64,000 nt of DNA, taken from Desulfovibrio aminophilus DSM 12254. GTDB taxonomy: Bacteria; Desulfobacterota; Desulfovibrionia; Desulfovibrionales; Desulfovibrionaceae. Every line of letters begins with the position of its first letter. Position 1 is the stretch's first letter. The position numbers were made by a program, and so were the translations under genes. Below are positions 18,807-27,562 of this stretch, in pieces. The DNA is taken from positions 124,001 through 188,000 of the forward strand of contig NZ_AUMA01000011.1 of assembly GCF_000422565.1 (NCBI RefSeq). The letters are read 5' to 3'. Below the pieces are notes generated by a model. That model was given only the letters and a program-made list of their open reading frames with translations, had not been told where the DNA came from and made no database searches.

Positions 18807-19532
18807 CTACACTTCTTCCTTGGCCTTGGCCTTTTTCATGGACAGGCCCACGCCGTCGAAGAGTTCGAAGATCGCGAAGCCGTACCACAGCGTGTAGACG
18901 ACATAGAAGACCAGCAGGCCGGTGAGCACGCCGGCCTTGTCCAGAACCCGCTGGGCCGGAATGCCGTAGAAGTTGAAGGCCGGTTCGATGGCCTTCCTCA
19001 TGACCAGGTCCACGCCTTGGGCTTCCTTGATCAGCTTCTGCTTCTGCAGGGGCTTGATCATGGCGTTGAGCATCTCCCACCAGGCCGTCATGGCTTCCTT
19101 TTCGTTCATGCCGCGACGGCTTTGCACGGCGGCGCCGTCGTTCTTGTACATGGAGTCGGCGTCCTCGATGGCGGCGGCCAACAGGGCCGGCAGGTCGCCC
19201 TTCACGGTCAGCTCGCCGGGGGCCTTCTCAGTCAGCGTGAGCCCGGCCTTGGCGCCCAGGGCGATCATGGCTCCGGCCAGTTCGGCCTTCTTGGGCTTGA
19301 TGGTCACGTCGACGGCCGCGCCCTGGATGGGGGCGATCTTTTCCCGAACTTCGGGGATGAAGTAGGAGGAGCCCTTGGAGAGCTTGTTGAACAGGTCGTC
19401 GGCGTAGGACAGGCCGTTTTCCGCGACGCCCCGGTCGGTCTTGAAGATGGGGGTCAGGATCAGGACGAAGACGACCGCGAAGGAGCCCAGCAGCAGGACG
19501 CCCTTCGTGAAGCTTTTCTTGTTGTGCAACAT
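18807..19532 (-). CDS. Membrane protein with two terminal helices, partner of TauE
   Basis: A 241-aa protein not assigned to a characterised family. A helix near the N terminus (about 10-27, GVLLLGSFAVVFVLILTP) and a second near 200-222 (GLLVFYVVYTLWYGFAIFEL) enclose a roughly 170-residue, probably periplasmic, soluble segment. The C terminus is Lys/Glu-rich. Its ATG lies 2 nt after the TauE stop and a strong terminator follows it, so the two are one operon and probably one membrane system. The soluble segment could bind the exported or sensed compound. Sequence alone gives no enzymatic clue. Confidence 0.8.
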   Translation of the reverse strand: MLHNKKSFTKGVLLLGSFAVVFVLILTPIFKTDRGVAENGLSYADDLFNKLSKGSSYFIPEVREKIAPIQGAAVDVTIKPKKAELAGAMIALGAKAGLTLTEKAPGELTVKGDLPALLAAAIEDADSMYKNDGAAVQSRRGMNEKEAMTAWWEMLNAMIKPLQKQKLIKEAQGVDLVMRKAIEPAFNFYGIPAQRVLDKAGVLTGLLVFYVVYTLWYGFAIFELFDGVGLSMKKAKAKEEV

Positions 19533-19534
19533 GA

Positions 19535-20791
19535 TTAGGCCTCCCCTCTGAGCTTGCCGATGTTGGCGAAGAACTTGCCGAACACCCAGATGCCGAAGAA
19601 GGCCACCACCACCCAGAAGATGATGTTGCCCACGAATTCGACGTTGGCCACGAAGGACTTGGAGAGGTCGACCATCTCCAGTTCCGTGAGCTTCTTGGGC
19701 AGCGTGGCGGCGCGGTTGATGAAGCCCGCGATGATCGAGACGGCGTAGAAGCCGCGGATGTGGACGCCCTTGACGACCTTGGTGGTCAGGGCGCCGATCT
19801 GGATGCCCAGGAGCGAGCCCAGGAGCATGCCCATGGCCAGGGTGTAGAAGACGAAGCCGTAGATCGCGTACTGGGCGATGGCCGCCAGACCCGCGGTGAA
19901 GATGATCTGGAGGATGTCGGTGCCCACCGTGGTCATGGAGGACACGCCGAAGATGTAGACGAACATGGGGAAGGTGACGAAGCCGCCGCCCACGCCCATG
20001 ATGGCCGCCAGGATGCCGACCACGGCGCCGCCGGCCGCGACGATCCAGCCGGAGATCCGGCGTCCGCCGGGAACCAGATCCTCGTCGAAGGTGATCATCG
20101 GCGGGATCTGCATGTTCTGGAGCTTCACGGCCAGGGCCGTGGTGCCGCCGCCGCCGCCGTGGGCGTCGCCGCCACCGCCGGGCTTGCGGCTGGCCTTGAG
20201 GAAGTCGAACAGGGCGTAAAAGCCGAGGAAGCCGAGCAGGATGGCGTAGATGGAGCTGATGAACAGCTCGGAGAGCAGCGGGTCTTTGTTGTACAAGCCC
20301 TTGTTGATCGCGCCGCCCACGAAGGTGCCCGCGCCCGAACCCACCAGGAAGGCGATGGCCAGCTTGGTGGAGACGTTGCCGAGCTTCTTGTGCACCGTGG
20401 TGCCCATGATGGCCTTGGCGAAGATGTGGAAGAGGTCCGTGCCAACGGCCAGGATGCCCTTGATGCCCGCGGCCATGAGCGCCGGGGTGATGATGAAGCC
20501 GCCGCCCGCGCCGATGCAGCCGGTGATCAGACCGGCCGCGAGACCGACGGCGATGGAGACGAGAAAGATCTTCGTGGAGTAGAAGGCCGGAGCGTAGGCC
20601 GTCTTGCCGCCCAGGAAGTCGCCCCCGCCGGCCATGGCCAGGCCGAAGAAGAGGCAGGGCAGCGCCAGCAGAAGCAGCAGCAGGAGCTTCTTGCGGCTTT
20701 TCAGGATGGACATGGACACCTCGAGATCCCACTTGGCGTGGGCCACCGAGGCGGCTTTCATGAATTCATAGAGTTGTCTTCCGAATCCCAT
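19535..20791 (-). CDS. TauE/SafE family membrane exporter
   Basis: A 418-aa multi-helix protein of the TauE/SafE superfamily, implicated in moving sulfite, sulfonates and related anions. The N-terminal extension has its own hydrophobic segment (LLLLLLLALPCLFFGLAMAG, about 35-54). The core then repeats the glycine-rich helices typical of the family, such as LAAGLITGCIGAGGGFIITP and VVGILAAIMGVGGGFVTFP. A Gly/His-rich loop (about 200-220, GGGGDAHGGGGG) joins the halves and might bind metal. The start at 20791 follows GGAGGAGG. A near-consensus sigma-54 promoter sits about 140 nt upstream with an NtrC-type regulator nearby. In a sulfate reducer, sulfite, thiosulfate or sulfonate are reasonable substrates, but this is inferred. 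Confidence 0.88.
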   Translation of the reverse strand: MGFGRQLYEFMKAASVAHAKWDLEVSMSILKSRKKLLLLLLLALPCLFFGLAMAGGGDFLGGKTAYAPAFYSTKIFLVSIAVGLAAGLITGCIGAGGGFIITPALMAAGIKGILAVGTDLFHIFAKAIMGTTVHKKLGNVSTKLAIAFLVGSGAGTFVGGAINKGLYNKDPLLSELFISSIYAILLGFLGFYALFDFLKASRKPGGGGDAHGGGGGTTALAVKLQNMQIPPMITFDEDLVPGGRRISGWIVAAGGAVVGILAAIMGVGGGFVTFPMFVYIFGVSSMTTVGTDILQIIFTAGLAAIAQYAIYGFVFYTLAMGMLLGSLLGIQIGALTTKVVKGVHIRGFYAVSIIAGFINRAATLPKKLTELEMVDLSKSFVANVEFVGNIIFWVVVAFFGIWVFGKFFANIGKLRGEA

Positions 20792-20931
20792 GGAATTCCT
20801 CCTCCTTGCCGAATCCGTCCAGAGTTCCGTTTTCCTCGAATGGCCTTGGCGTCTCCGCTTCCGCGCCTCGGCCCGAGCCGTTACCGATTCGGGAGCGCCC
20901 CCGCTCCCGGGATGGACCATCGTTATGAAAG

Positions 20932-20946
20932 GCAAGACGTGTGCCA
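20932..20946 (-). promoter_or_regulatory. Sigma-54 promoter upstream of tauE operon
   Basis: On the minus strand: TGGCAC, 5 nt, TTGC (followed by CT), matching the -24/-12 consensus TGGCAC-N5-TTGC exactly in its core. It predicts a 5' leader of about 130 nt before the TauE start; that leader contains a small hairpin (20891-20908, GGGAGC/GCTCCC). Confidence 0.8.
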
Positions 20947-20970
20947 GAATGCACAAGCATGTCGATTATT

Positions 20971-21426
20971 CTATTCTTCCTGGAATGATTGATCTTTTTC
21001 GTCGTCCTCGTTCGCGCCGTCCCGTCCTTCGCCGGCGGCCTCTGTCAGCATTCTTTCCACCCCGGCCTCGAAGCCGTCGGCACGGAGCAGGGTGAGCACG
21101 GCGGACAGCAGGCGCGAGGGGTCGCCGGTCTTTTCCACCAGCGCATGGGCGCAGACGATGCCCGCTTCCGGGCCGTCCCCGGGGTAGGTTTGGACCACCA
21201 CCGGGCAGGCGGGGCAGAGGTCCGTGGCCCAGCCCGGTCCCCCGGCCAGGGCTTCGGCATCGCAGATCAGGAGGGCCGGTTGTCCGCCACGGGCCAGGAG
21301 TTCCCGGGCCTGATGACGGTCGCGGGCCTGGAGCGCCCGCACGCCGAGAACCTCCAGTTCGCGGGCCAGAAAGGCTCGGACCCTGGGGTTGCGGTCCACG
21401 ATGAGCACACAGGGAGCGGCGGTCAT
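20971..21426 (-). CDS. Receiver-domain-only protein
   Basis: A 151-aa protein with a single receiver-like domain (about 5-120): acidic/metal position in LIVDRNP, candidate phospho-acceptor Asp in LLICDAEAL, and conserved Lys in LVEKTGD. The acidic pocket is reduced (one Asp in VDRNP rather than DD/ED), so phosphorylation is uncertain. The C-terminal 30 residues are Glu/Asp-rich and probably disordered. It has its own sigma-54 promoter 30 nt before the start and sits between the NtrC-type regulator and tauE on the same strand. It may act as a phosphate sink, or be a divergent single-domain regulator of the kinase encoded upstream. Confidence 0.75.
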   Translation of the reverse strand: MTAAPCVLIVDRNPRVRAFLARELEVLGVRALQARDRHQARELLARGGQPALLICDAEALAGGPGWATDLCPACPVVVQTYPGDGPEAGIVCAHALVEKTGDPSRLLSAVLTLLRADGFEAGVERMLTEAAGEGRDGANEDDEKDQSFQEE

Positions 21427-21455
21427 GAACGGCGCACCTCGCTGCCTGGGCCCAG

Positions 21456-21470
21456 GCAATGGGTGTGCCA
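21456..21470 (-). promoter_or_regulatory. Sigma-54 promoter upstream of the receiver-only gene
   Basis: On the minus strand: TGGCAC, 5 nt, TTGC (CT follows), identical in core and flank to the tauE promoter. The -12 element ends 30 nt before the ATG at 21426, leaving room for a GAGGTG ribosome site. Both copies read TGGCACAC-N3-TTGCCT. Confidence 0.8.
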
Positions 21471-21576
21471 CCAAGATGTCTGCGGCAAGATGCTGAAATT
21501 TCGAATATAAATTTGGAGTCCGCGCGGGTCGTGGGCTGCCGTCGGTGTCAGGATTCTTTACACTTCGTCAAGAACG

Positions 21577-21595
21577 AAAAACCGAACCGGTTCGG
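21577..21595 (-). terminator. Probable terminator after the NtrC-type regulator
   Basis: On the minus strand the 14-bp palindrome CCGAACCGGTTCGG (5-bp stem with CCGG loop, or longer if cruciform) is followed by five Ts. It begins 8 nt after the regulator stop. The stem is short, so termination may be partial. Confidence 0.6.
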
Positions 21596-21602
21596 GAGGC
21601 GA

Positions 21603-23027
21603 TCAGGAAACCTGGGCCCCGATGCGCAGGCCGTACTTCTCGATGCGGGCCAGCAGGGTGGGGCGGGACAGGCCCAGGAGCCTGGCCGCGCGGGTGCGGT
21701 TGCCGCCCGTGATCTCCAGGGCCTCGCGGATGACCAACCGGCCTACGTGGTCCATGAGCTGGTCGAAGGCGTTTTCGCCCGCCTTCTCGGTGAGCGTGCG
21801 GCGCACGAAGGAGGCCAGGGTTTCGCCGCCCTCGGACTCGGCGGACGCGGTCCCGGCGCACGATCCGCCCACTGCCGTGAACACGTCCTCCCGGGTGAGC
21901 GGGGCACCCCGGCTGAAGATGAGGGCCTTGTGCAGGGTGTTGCCCAATTCGCGCACGTTGCCGGGCCAGGGGTGGGAAGCCAGGGCTTCCACGGCCTCGG
22001 GGGTCAGGCCCGGGTTGGGCATGTCCATGTCCCGGCTGAAGCGGGCCAGGAAATAGTCCGCCAGGAGCGGAATGTCCTCGCGCCGTTCGCGCAGGGGCGG
22101 CAGGTTCAGGGTCACGACTTTGAGCCGGTAGTAGAGATCTTCGCGGAAGCGGCCCTCGGATACGGCGGCTTCCAGGTCGCGGTTGGTGGCCGCGATGATG
22201 CGAACGTCCACGGGGATGGGCTCGCGGCCGCCCAGGCGTTCGATCTTCTTCTCCTGGAGCAGGCGCAGGATCTTGGCCTGGATGACCAGGGGCATGTCCC
22301 CGATCTCGTCCAGGAACACGGTGCCGCGGTTGGCCTGCTCGATCTTTCCCACGCGCCGGGCGCTGGCCCCGGTGAAGGCTCCCTTTTCGTAGCCGAACAA
22401 TTCGCTTTCCAGGAGGGTTTCCGGGATGGCCACGCAGTTGATGACCAAAAACGGCCGATCCGCGCGCAGGCTGTGCTGGTACACGGCGCGGGCCACCAAC
22501 TCCTTGCCCGTGCCGGACTCGCCCCGGATGAGCACCAGGGCGTCGGTGGGCGCGGCCCTGCCGATGGCCTTGTAGACCTCGTTCATGGCCTTGCCCGTGC
22601 CCACCAGGGCCTCGCCCCGCTCGGCCTCGACCGAGGGGCCCAGGCCCACGCGGCCGCGCATGAGCGCCCCGGCCTCCAGGGCCCGGCGGATGAGATCCAG
22701 GATGTCCGGGATGTCGAAGGGCTTGAGCACGTAGTCGAAGGCCCCCATCTTGGTGGCCTCGATGGCCGTTTCGGTGGTGCCGAAGGCGGTCATGATGATG
22801 GCCTGGAGCTTGGGATCGACCTTGCGCATGGCCTGGAAGGCGGTCAGTCCGTCCATGCCCGGCATGCGCACGTCCATGACCACGAGGTCCGGGGAACGCT
22901 CCTCCACCATGCGAAGCCCGGCCTCGCCCGAGGCCGCCGCGCGCACCGTGTGCCCCTCGCCGGCGAGCAGCTTCTCGAAGCTCTGGCGCAGGTGCAGGTC
23001 GTCGTCGACGATCAGGATCTCAGCCAT
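21603..23027 (-). CDS. NtrC-family sigma-54-dependent response regulator
   Basis: A 474-aa regulator: receiver about 3-118 (LIVDDD, acceptor Asp in [13 protein letters not shown], Lys in VLKPFD), AAA+ domain about 140-375 (Walker A GESGTGKE, intact GAFTGA loop in [13 protein letters not shown], Walker [10 protein letters not shown], arginine finger region REDLYYRL) and Fis-type helix-turn-helix at about 430-465 ([21 protein letters not shown]). With all parts intact it should activate sigma-54 promoters on phosphorylation. Two such promoters lie just downstream, ahead of the receiver-only gene and tauE. The gene overlaps the kinase gene by 16 bp. Confidence 0.95.
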   Translation of the reverse strand: MAEILIVDDDLHLRQSFEKLLAGEGHTVRAAASGEAGLRMVEERSPDLVVMDVRMPGMDGLTAFQAMRKVDPKLQAIIMTAFGTTETAIEATKMGAFDYVLKPFDIPDILDLIRRALEAGALMRGRVGLGPSVEAERGEALVGTGKAMNEVYKAIGRAAPTDALVLIRGESGTGKELVARAVYQHSLRADRPFLVINCVAIPETLLESELFGYEKGAFTGASARRVGKIEQANRGTVFLDEIGDMPLVIQAKILRLLQEKKIERLGGREPIPVDVRIIAATNRDLEAAVSEGRFREDLYYRLKVVTLNLPPLRERREDIPLLADYFLARFSRDMDMPNPGLTPEAVEALASHPWPGNVRELGNTLHKALIFSRGAPLTREDVFTAVGGSCAGTASAESEGGETLASFVRRTLTEKAGENAFDQLMDHVGRLVIREALEITGGNRTRAARLLGLSRPTLLARIEKYGLRIGAQVS

Positions 23028-24517
23028 GACGTGTCCTCCTTGCAGGGCAGGGCCAGGACGAAGGTGGCGCCCTTGCCTTCCACGGAGTGCAGGTGGAGCC
23101 AGCCGCCGTGCTCCTCCAGGATGCGTTTGGCGATGGGCAGGCCCAGGCCCGTGCCTTCTTCCTTGGTGCTGAAGAAGGGCTGAAAGACCTCCTCGCGCAG
23201 TTCGGGAGCGATGCCGGGGCCGGAGTCGGTGATGCGGATGACTACGGCCCGCCCCAAGGGCGGAACGATGCCCTTCTCCTCGTTGATGACGATGTGGCCT
23301 CCGTGGCCCATGGCGTCGCAGGCGTTGAGCAGGAGGTTCACCAGGGCCTCCTTGAGCTGTTCGGGGTCAACATCCACTTCGGGCAGGGGATCTTCGCGGT
23401 TGACGTCCACGTCCACGCCGAAGGACTCCAGGCGGTGGCGGAGCAGTTGCAGGGTCATGTCCACCACGGCCGAGGGGCTGATCCGCTGGATCTTGAGCTT
23501 GGGCCGCCGCGAGAACTCCAAGAAGTTGCGGATGATGGTGTCCAGGTGCTTGATCTCGTCGGCGATGACCTCGAAGTCCTCTTTCTGGCGCGGGTCCAGT
23601 TGCAGGCCGCGTTCCAGGGAGAAGAGGCGCATCTTCACCGAGGTCAGGGGATTGCGGATGCTGTGGGCCACGCCCGCGGCCAGCTTGCCCACCAGGGCCA
23701 GCTTCTCGGTCTGGCGCAGGGTCTCCCGGCTCTCGGCCAGGAGCGTTTTGGCCTTGTTCACGTCCTCCAGCAGGGTTCCCACCCGGTCGGAGAGCGCGCC
23801 CACCTCGTTGAACAGGGCCCCGGGCGAGGGTTGGGGCGTGTCGGCGGCCAGGCGGCGGATGGGCGCGAGGATCTGGCGGAAAAGCACCCAGCAGAGGCCG
23901 AAGCCCAGGATCACGGTGAGCACGATGGCGGCCAGGGACAGGCCAGTGACCACCCTGGCGCGTTCGCGGTAGGTCGAACTGGCCTGGGTGATGCTCTCGT
24001 TGTGGATCTGCTTGTAGCGTTCGGCCAGGGCCGTGATCTGGAGAAACTGTTCACGGATGAGCCAATGTTTGGCCTCACCGTCGGTTTTGCGGCCTTCGCG
24101 GTAGAGCTGGATGACCTCGTCGCGGGCCCCGGCGTAGCGGAAGTATTCCGACTCGATGCGGTTGAGGATGCGGCGGCCCTCGTCCAGGTTCTCGGTCTCC
24201 CGGGCGCGGCCGAGCCAGTTTTCGAAGGCCCGGCGTTGCACGTCCAGCTTCTTGATCCATTCCTCGTCGCTGGTGAGCATGTAATAGGTCACGTAGCCCT
24301 TCTGCATGACGAAGGCGTTCTCCAGGGCCTGGGCGGCCAGGAGCGGGGCGACCTCGTTTTGTTCCAGCTCGGTGAAGATGGCCTGGGTGCGTTCGGCGTA
24401 GAGGAAGGTGTAGACCGCGCCGGCCGTGGTGGCCAGCATGAGGCCCACGAGCAGCGCCGCGATGCGCGCCCGCAGGCTGAACCAGCCCGGACGGGCCTTG
24501 GAATGCTGATCGGACAC
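23012..24517 (-). CDS. Membrane histidine kinase, partner of the NtrC-type regulator
   Basis: A 501-aa kinase beginning with GTG at 24517 (GGGAGG upstream at about 8 nt; no ATG fits). Helix about 15-36, periplasmic four-helix-bundle-like sensor about 40-190, helix about 195-215, HAMP, coiled coil, HisKA with VAHSIRNPLTSVKM (phospho-His) and HATPase (NLLLNACDAM, DSGPGIAPELRE, GTGLGLPIAKRIL). The HSIRNPL form is common in NtrB/ZraS-like kinases that pair with sigma-54 regulators. Overlap with the downstream regulator shows a cognate pair. A helical sensor of this type may detect small ligands or membrane state; the signal is unknown. Confidence 0.92.
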   Translation of the reverse strand: MSDQHSKARPGWFSLRARIAALLVGLMLATTAGAVYTFLYAERTQAIFTELEQNEVAPLLAAQALENAFVMQKGYVTYYMLTSDEEWIKKLDVQRRAFENWLGRARETENLDEGRRILNRIESEYFRYAGARDEVIQLYREGRKTDGEAKHWLIREQFLQITALAERYKQIHNESITQASSTYRERARVVTGLSLAAIVLTVILGFGLCWVLFRQILAPIRRLAADTPQPSPGALFNEVGALSDRVGTLLEDVNKAKTLLAESRETLRQTEKLALVGKLAAGVAHSIRNPLTSVKMRLFSLERGLQLDPRQKEDFEVIADEIKHLDTIIRNFLEFSRRPKLKIQRISPSAVVDMTLQLLRHRLESFGVDVDVNREDPLPEVDVDPEQLKEALVNLLLNACDAMGHGGHIVINEEKGIVPPLGRAVVIRITDSGPGIAPELREEVFQPFFSTKEEGTGLGLPIAKRILEEHGGWLHLHSVEGKGATFVLALPCKEDTSWLRS

Positions 24518-24573
24518 GCGAATCCTCCCGGGTCTGGCGATTGGGCTAGCGCAAATCCGGCGCGTGGGCAAGC

Positions 24574-26112
24574 TCAGGGCAGAAAGGGCGAAAGGGTGCG
24601 CCAGAATTCCCGGGCCGGGGCGGGCAGGAAGGGCGAGACCGCCGCCAGGGCCGCGCGGAAGGCCTCCGAGTCGGCCCGTTCCACGTCCCGGCGCATGTCG
24701 GCCAGTTCCCCGCCGTCGAACTTGTGTTCCATCTTGAAGTGGTTGGCTTGGGCCTGGGCCAGGGAGAGCGGGGTGCGGCGGGAGGGGTCGCCCGTGTCCT
24801 GGAGATGGACCACGGCGGCGCGGCCGTCGAAGACGACCATGCCTCCGGCCTTCCATATCTGGAGGTCGTGCTCGATGTCGTCCACCTGGGATGGCGAGAA
24901 GCGCGGGTCGAAGCCGGGAACGCCCAGGCGCTCCAGGCGTTCGCGGTGTAGAAGGTGGCAGCAGCCCATGACCGAGAGGCAGGGACGGAGATGGTCGTAC
25001 TGGCCCAGGTCGAGAACCGTGGGCGCGTTGGGCGTGAAGCGGATGCGGCCCTCGCCGGTCTCGGAGAAGAAGCGCCAGGCGTACTGGATCACCAGCGGTG
25101 AGCGCGGGTGGAGCACCTTGACCCCGGCGGCGCAGGCCCGGGGCTCGGCCTCCAGGGCGCTCAGGAGCCCGGCCAGCCAGCGACGGGGCAGAAGCACGTC
25201 GTCGTCCAGGAAGGCCACGCAGTCGGCTTCGCGCGAGGCGGGCAGGCCCAGGAGCCAGTTGCGCGCGGGCGGAGCGCCGACGTTCACCGGCAGGTGCAGC
25301 ACCTCCAGGCGGAGATTCGGGGCCGTGCGCCGGGCCAGGGCCTCCAGCTCCTTCGGTGAGATGGAGGTCGAACCGTTGTTCAGCAGCGTGACCCGGGCCG
25401 GGCCCAGTTCCGTGGCGGCCAGACTCGCCAGGGTTCGGGCCAGGGCCTCGGGCTTGTTCCAGGAGTAGAGGCAGACATGGACGCGGTGGGTTTCGACGAG
25501 GTTCGGGTCGGGCGGCGGCGCGGCCAGCTGCATGATGGCCGAGGGCTGGAAGGGCTCCAGTTCCAGGGAGGCCAGGAGATGGGCGCGGGCCTCCTCCGGA
25601 TGGTCCTCGTCCAAGGCCAGGCGGGCGCGCAGGTTGCGGGCCAGGAAGTTTTCCGGGGCATGCTCCAGGGCCCGGGCCGCCTGCTCCGGTTTCCCGGCCG
25701 CGCGCAGGCCCCAGGCCAGCAGCGGGGCGGCGGCCGCTCCTCCGGGGGAGGTGAGCAGGGCTTCGGTTTCGGCCAGGAAGGCGGAACGTCCGCCGGTCTG
25801 CCAGGCGTTCAGGGCCTGGGCGAGACTTCGCGCCGGGCCGGGATCGGCCGGGGCGCGCAGGCCGTCCAGCCAGCGGACGAAGCCCGGGGGCGGCGGCGCG
25901 GCCGGAAATATGCGTCTGGCCTGTGCCGCCAGGGCCGGGTCGAAGGGCAGGAAGACGACCGCCTGGCGCAGCAGGGCTCCGGCGGCGAACAGACGCTGGG
26001 GCTGGTCCGGTCGGGCGTCGGCCAGGAGTGCGGCGGCGGCCTCCAGGGCCTGCCCCGGGTCCAGGAATCCGGCCAGGCGCAGGCGGTGGAAGACGTCCCG
26101 AAACAGGCGCAT
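24574..26112 (-). CDS. Family 2 glycosyltransferase with helical N-terminal extension
   Basis: A 512-aa protein. The first about 215 residues are helical and TPR-like (for example RAHLLASLELEPFQPSAIMQL). The remainder is a GT-A glycosyltransferase: VHVCLYSWNKPEALARTL at the start, an LLNNGSTS nucleotide-binding segment, a DDD metal motif in CVAFLDDDVLLPRRW, and the acceptor-side DDIEHDLQIWKAGG. Family 2 enzymes transfer sugars from nucleotide-sugar donors. It starts 5 nt after the ankyrin gene and is 56 nt ahead of the kinase gene, so it may share a transcript with the two-component system. The acceptor is not predictable. Confidence 0.85.
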   Translation of the reverse strand: MRLFRDVFHRLRLAGFLDPGQALEAAAALLADARPDQPQRLFAAGALLRQAVVFLPFDPALAAQARRIFPAAPPPPGFVRWLDGLRAPADPGPARSLAQALNAWQTGGRSAFLAETEALLTSPGGAAAAPLLAWGLRAAGKPEQAARALEHAPENFLARNLRARLALDEDHPEEARAHLLASLELEPFQPSAIMQLAAPPPDPNLVETHRVHVCLYSWNKPEALARTLASLAATELGPARVTLLNNGSTSISPKELEALARRTAPNLRLEVLHLPVNVGAPPARNWLLGLPASREADCVAFLDDDVLLPRRWLAGLLSALEAEPRACAAGVKVLHPRSPLVIQYAWRFFSETGEGRIRFTPNAPTVLDLGQYDHLRPCLSVMGCCHLLHRERLERLGVPGFDPRFSPSQVDDIEHDLQIWKAGGMVVFDGRAAVVHLQDTGDPSRRTPLSLAQAQANHFKMEHKFDGGELADMRRDVERADSEAFRAALAAVSPFLPAPAREFWRTLSPFLP

Positions 26113-26117
26113 GCGGG

Positions 26118-26858
26118 TCAGCGCGCCCCGTGCGCTTCCAGGAAGCCGCGCACCTGGGGATCCTTGGCCCAACCCAGGGGGGTGGCTCCGTTGGGGCCGG
26201 AGGCGTTCACGTCCGCGCCGCGCTGGACCAGGGCCTGGACCAGGGAGATGTTGCCGGACTTGGCCGCCCAGTGCAGGGGCGTGAAGGGGGTCAGGGGACA
26301 GCCCTTGGGGTCCGCGCCCTGCTCCAGGAGATAGAGGGCGATGTCCACCTTGCCCTTGCGCACGGCCCAGGAGATGGCCGTGGCCCCGAACTGGTCCATG
26401 GCGTGCAGGTCGCAGCCGCGGGCGAGGAGTTCACGCACCAGCTCCAGGTTCCCCTTGCTGCCGCAGGCGCCGTGCAGGGGGGTCTTGCCGTAGTAGGTGC
26501 GGGCCTGGGCGTCCGCGCCGCGCTCCAGGAGGAGCATGGCCGTGCCCAAGTTGCCGAACTCGGCGGCCGAGGCCAGGGGGGTCATGTCGAGCTTGTCGCG
26601 GCCTTCGATGGAGGCCCCGGAGTCCAGGAGCCAAGCCACGATCTCGGGAGTGCCGCACTGGGCCGCCCAGGTCAGGGGCGTGGCCCCGGAGGCGTCGTCG
26701 ACGGCGTCCAGCAGGCCGCGCGGCGGGGTCATGGCCTTGACCCGGGACAGGTCGCCCTCGCCGATGGCCATGAACAGGCCGGTGAAGCGGGCGGCCTGGG
26801 CCCCGGCGGGCAGGCAGAGCAGGATCGCCAGAAGAAGGCAGAGAGTCCGTTTGCGCAT
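26118..26858 (-). CDS. Exported ankyrin-repeat protein
   Basis: A 246-aa protein with a signal peptide (MRKRTLCLLLAILLCLPAGA, cleaved after AQA) followed by about six ankyrin repeats (for example GATPLTWAAQCGTPEIVAWL and KTPLHGACGSKGNLELVREL). Bacterial periplasmic ankyrin proteins act as binding scaffolds, and some protect catalase in the periplasm, but no such neighbour is seen. The frame is open upstream to 26966; 26858 is chosen because it begins the signal peptide. It is divergent from the Yip1 gene (128-bp shared intergenic) and precedes the glycosyltransferase by 5 nt. Confidence 0.85.
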   Translation of the reverse strand: MRKRTLCLLLAILLCLPAGAQAARFTGLFMAIGEGDLSRVKAMTPPRGLLDAVDDASGATPLTWAAQCGTPEIVAWLLDSGASIEGRDKLDMTPLASAAEFGNLGTAMLLLERGADAQARTYYGKTPLHGACGSKGNLELVRELLARGCDLHAMDQFGATAISWAVRKGKVDIALYLLEQGADPKGCPLTPFTPLHWAAKSGNISLVQALVQRGADVNASGPNGATPLGWAKDPQVRGFLEAHGAR

Positions 26859-26986
26859 GGATGGAGAATACACCAGCAGGGCCCGGGCTGCCAAGAGCGA
26901 CGCGCGCGGCTGGAATTCGCCGTTGAATCCGGGCAGATGGAATGGTAGAGAAGTGAGGAGGTCCATTTTTTCAAAGGGAGCGGCGC

Positions 26987-27547
26987 ATGAGCACGGCCTT
27001 CGATTTCCAGCGGCTCTGGAGCGATTCGGAACGCATCCTGCGGGAACCGAAAAGCTTTTTCTCCTCCATGCCCGTGAGCGGGGGTTTCGCGGACCCGGTC
27101 GTCCGGGCCGCGGTGTACGGTCTGGCCGCCGGGTTGGTGAATCTCATCTGGGGCATCTTCGGCCTGGGACACGGCCGGATGATGACCTCCTTCGGCGGGC
27201 TGGGGATCGGCGGGCTGGTGGGCATGCCGCTCATGGCCCTGGCCGGGGTCTTCGTGGGTGGGGCCGTGCTCTGGCTGGCGGCCCGCCTGTGCGGCGCTCA
27301 GCCCGGATACGAGGCCGCCGCGCGGGCCTCGGCCGCCTGTCAGGTGCTCCTGCCCGTGCGCGCGGCCTTCAATCTCTTCCACGCCGCCAGCCCGAGCCTG
27401 GGTCTGGCCCTGGGCGTGGCCTTGAACCTGTTCGGAGCCTGGCTGGCCTACAACGCCCTGGCCTCCGCACTGGGAGCGGAGGAACGCAAGGCCCGCGTGG
27501 CGGGCGTGGTCCTGGCCGTGCTCTCCCTGGCCGGAATGGCCTCCTGA
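26987..27547 (+). CDS. YIP1 family membrane protein
   Basis: A 186-aa integral membrane protein with four or five helices from about residue 38. It fits the bacterial Yip1/DUF1282 family: a short soluble N terminus (FDFQRLWSDSERILREPKSFF, the usual motif in which a substrate-like helix with EPxxFF precedes helix 1), then glycine-rich helices. Family members have no settled function in bacteria. AAGGGAG lies 8 nt before the ATG. It converges with the QseF-like regulator gene, 15 bp between stops. Confidence 0.75.
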   Translation: MSTAFDFQRLWSDSERILREPKSFFSSMPVSGGFADPVVRAAVYGLAAGLVNLIWGIFGLGHGRMMTSFGGLGIGGLVGMPLMALAGVFVGGAVLWLAARLCGAQPGYEAAARASAACQVLLPVRAAFNLFHAASPSLGLALGVALNLFGAWLAYNALASALGAEERKARVAGVVLAVLSLAGMAS

Positions 27548-27562
27548 ACAGTTTGGTCCAGG

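Noticed and set aside
18807-20732. A single 641-codon frame joining the TauE region and the two-helix protein
   Set aside because: Its first 400 codons are an out-of-frame reading of tauE; the real genes are separate, with start and stop 2 nt apart.
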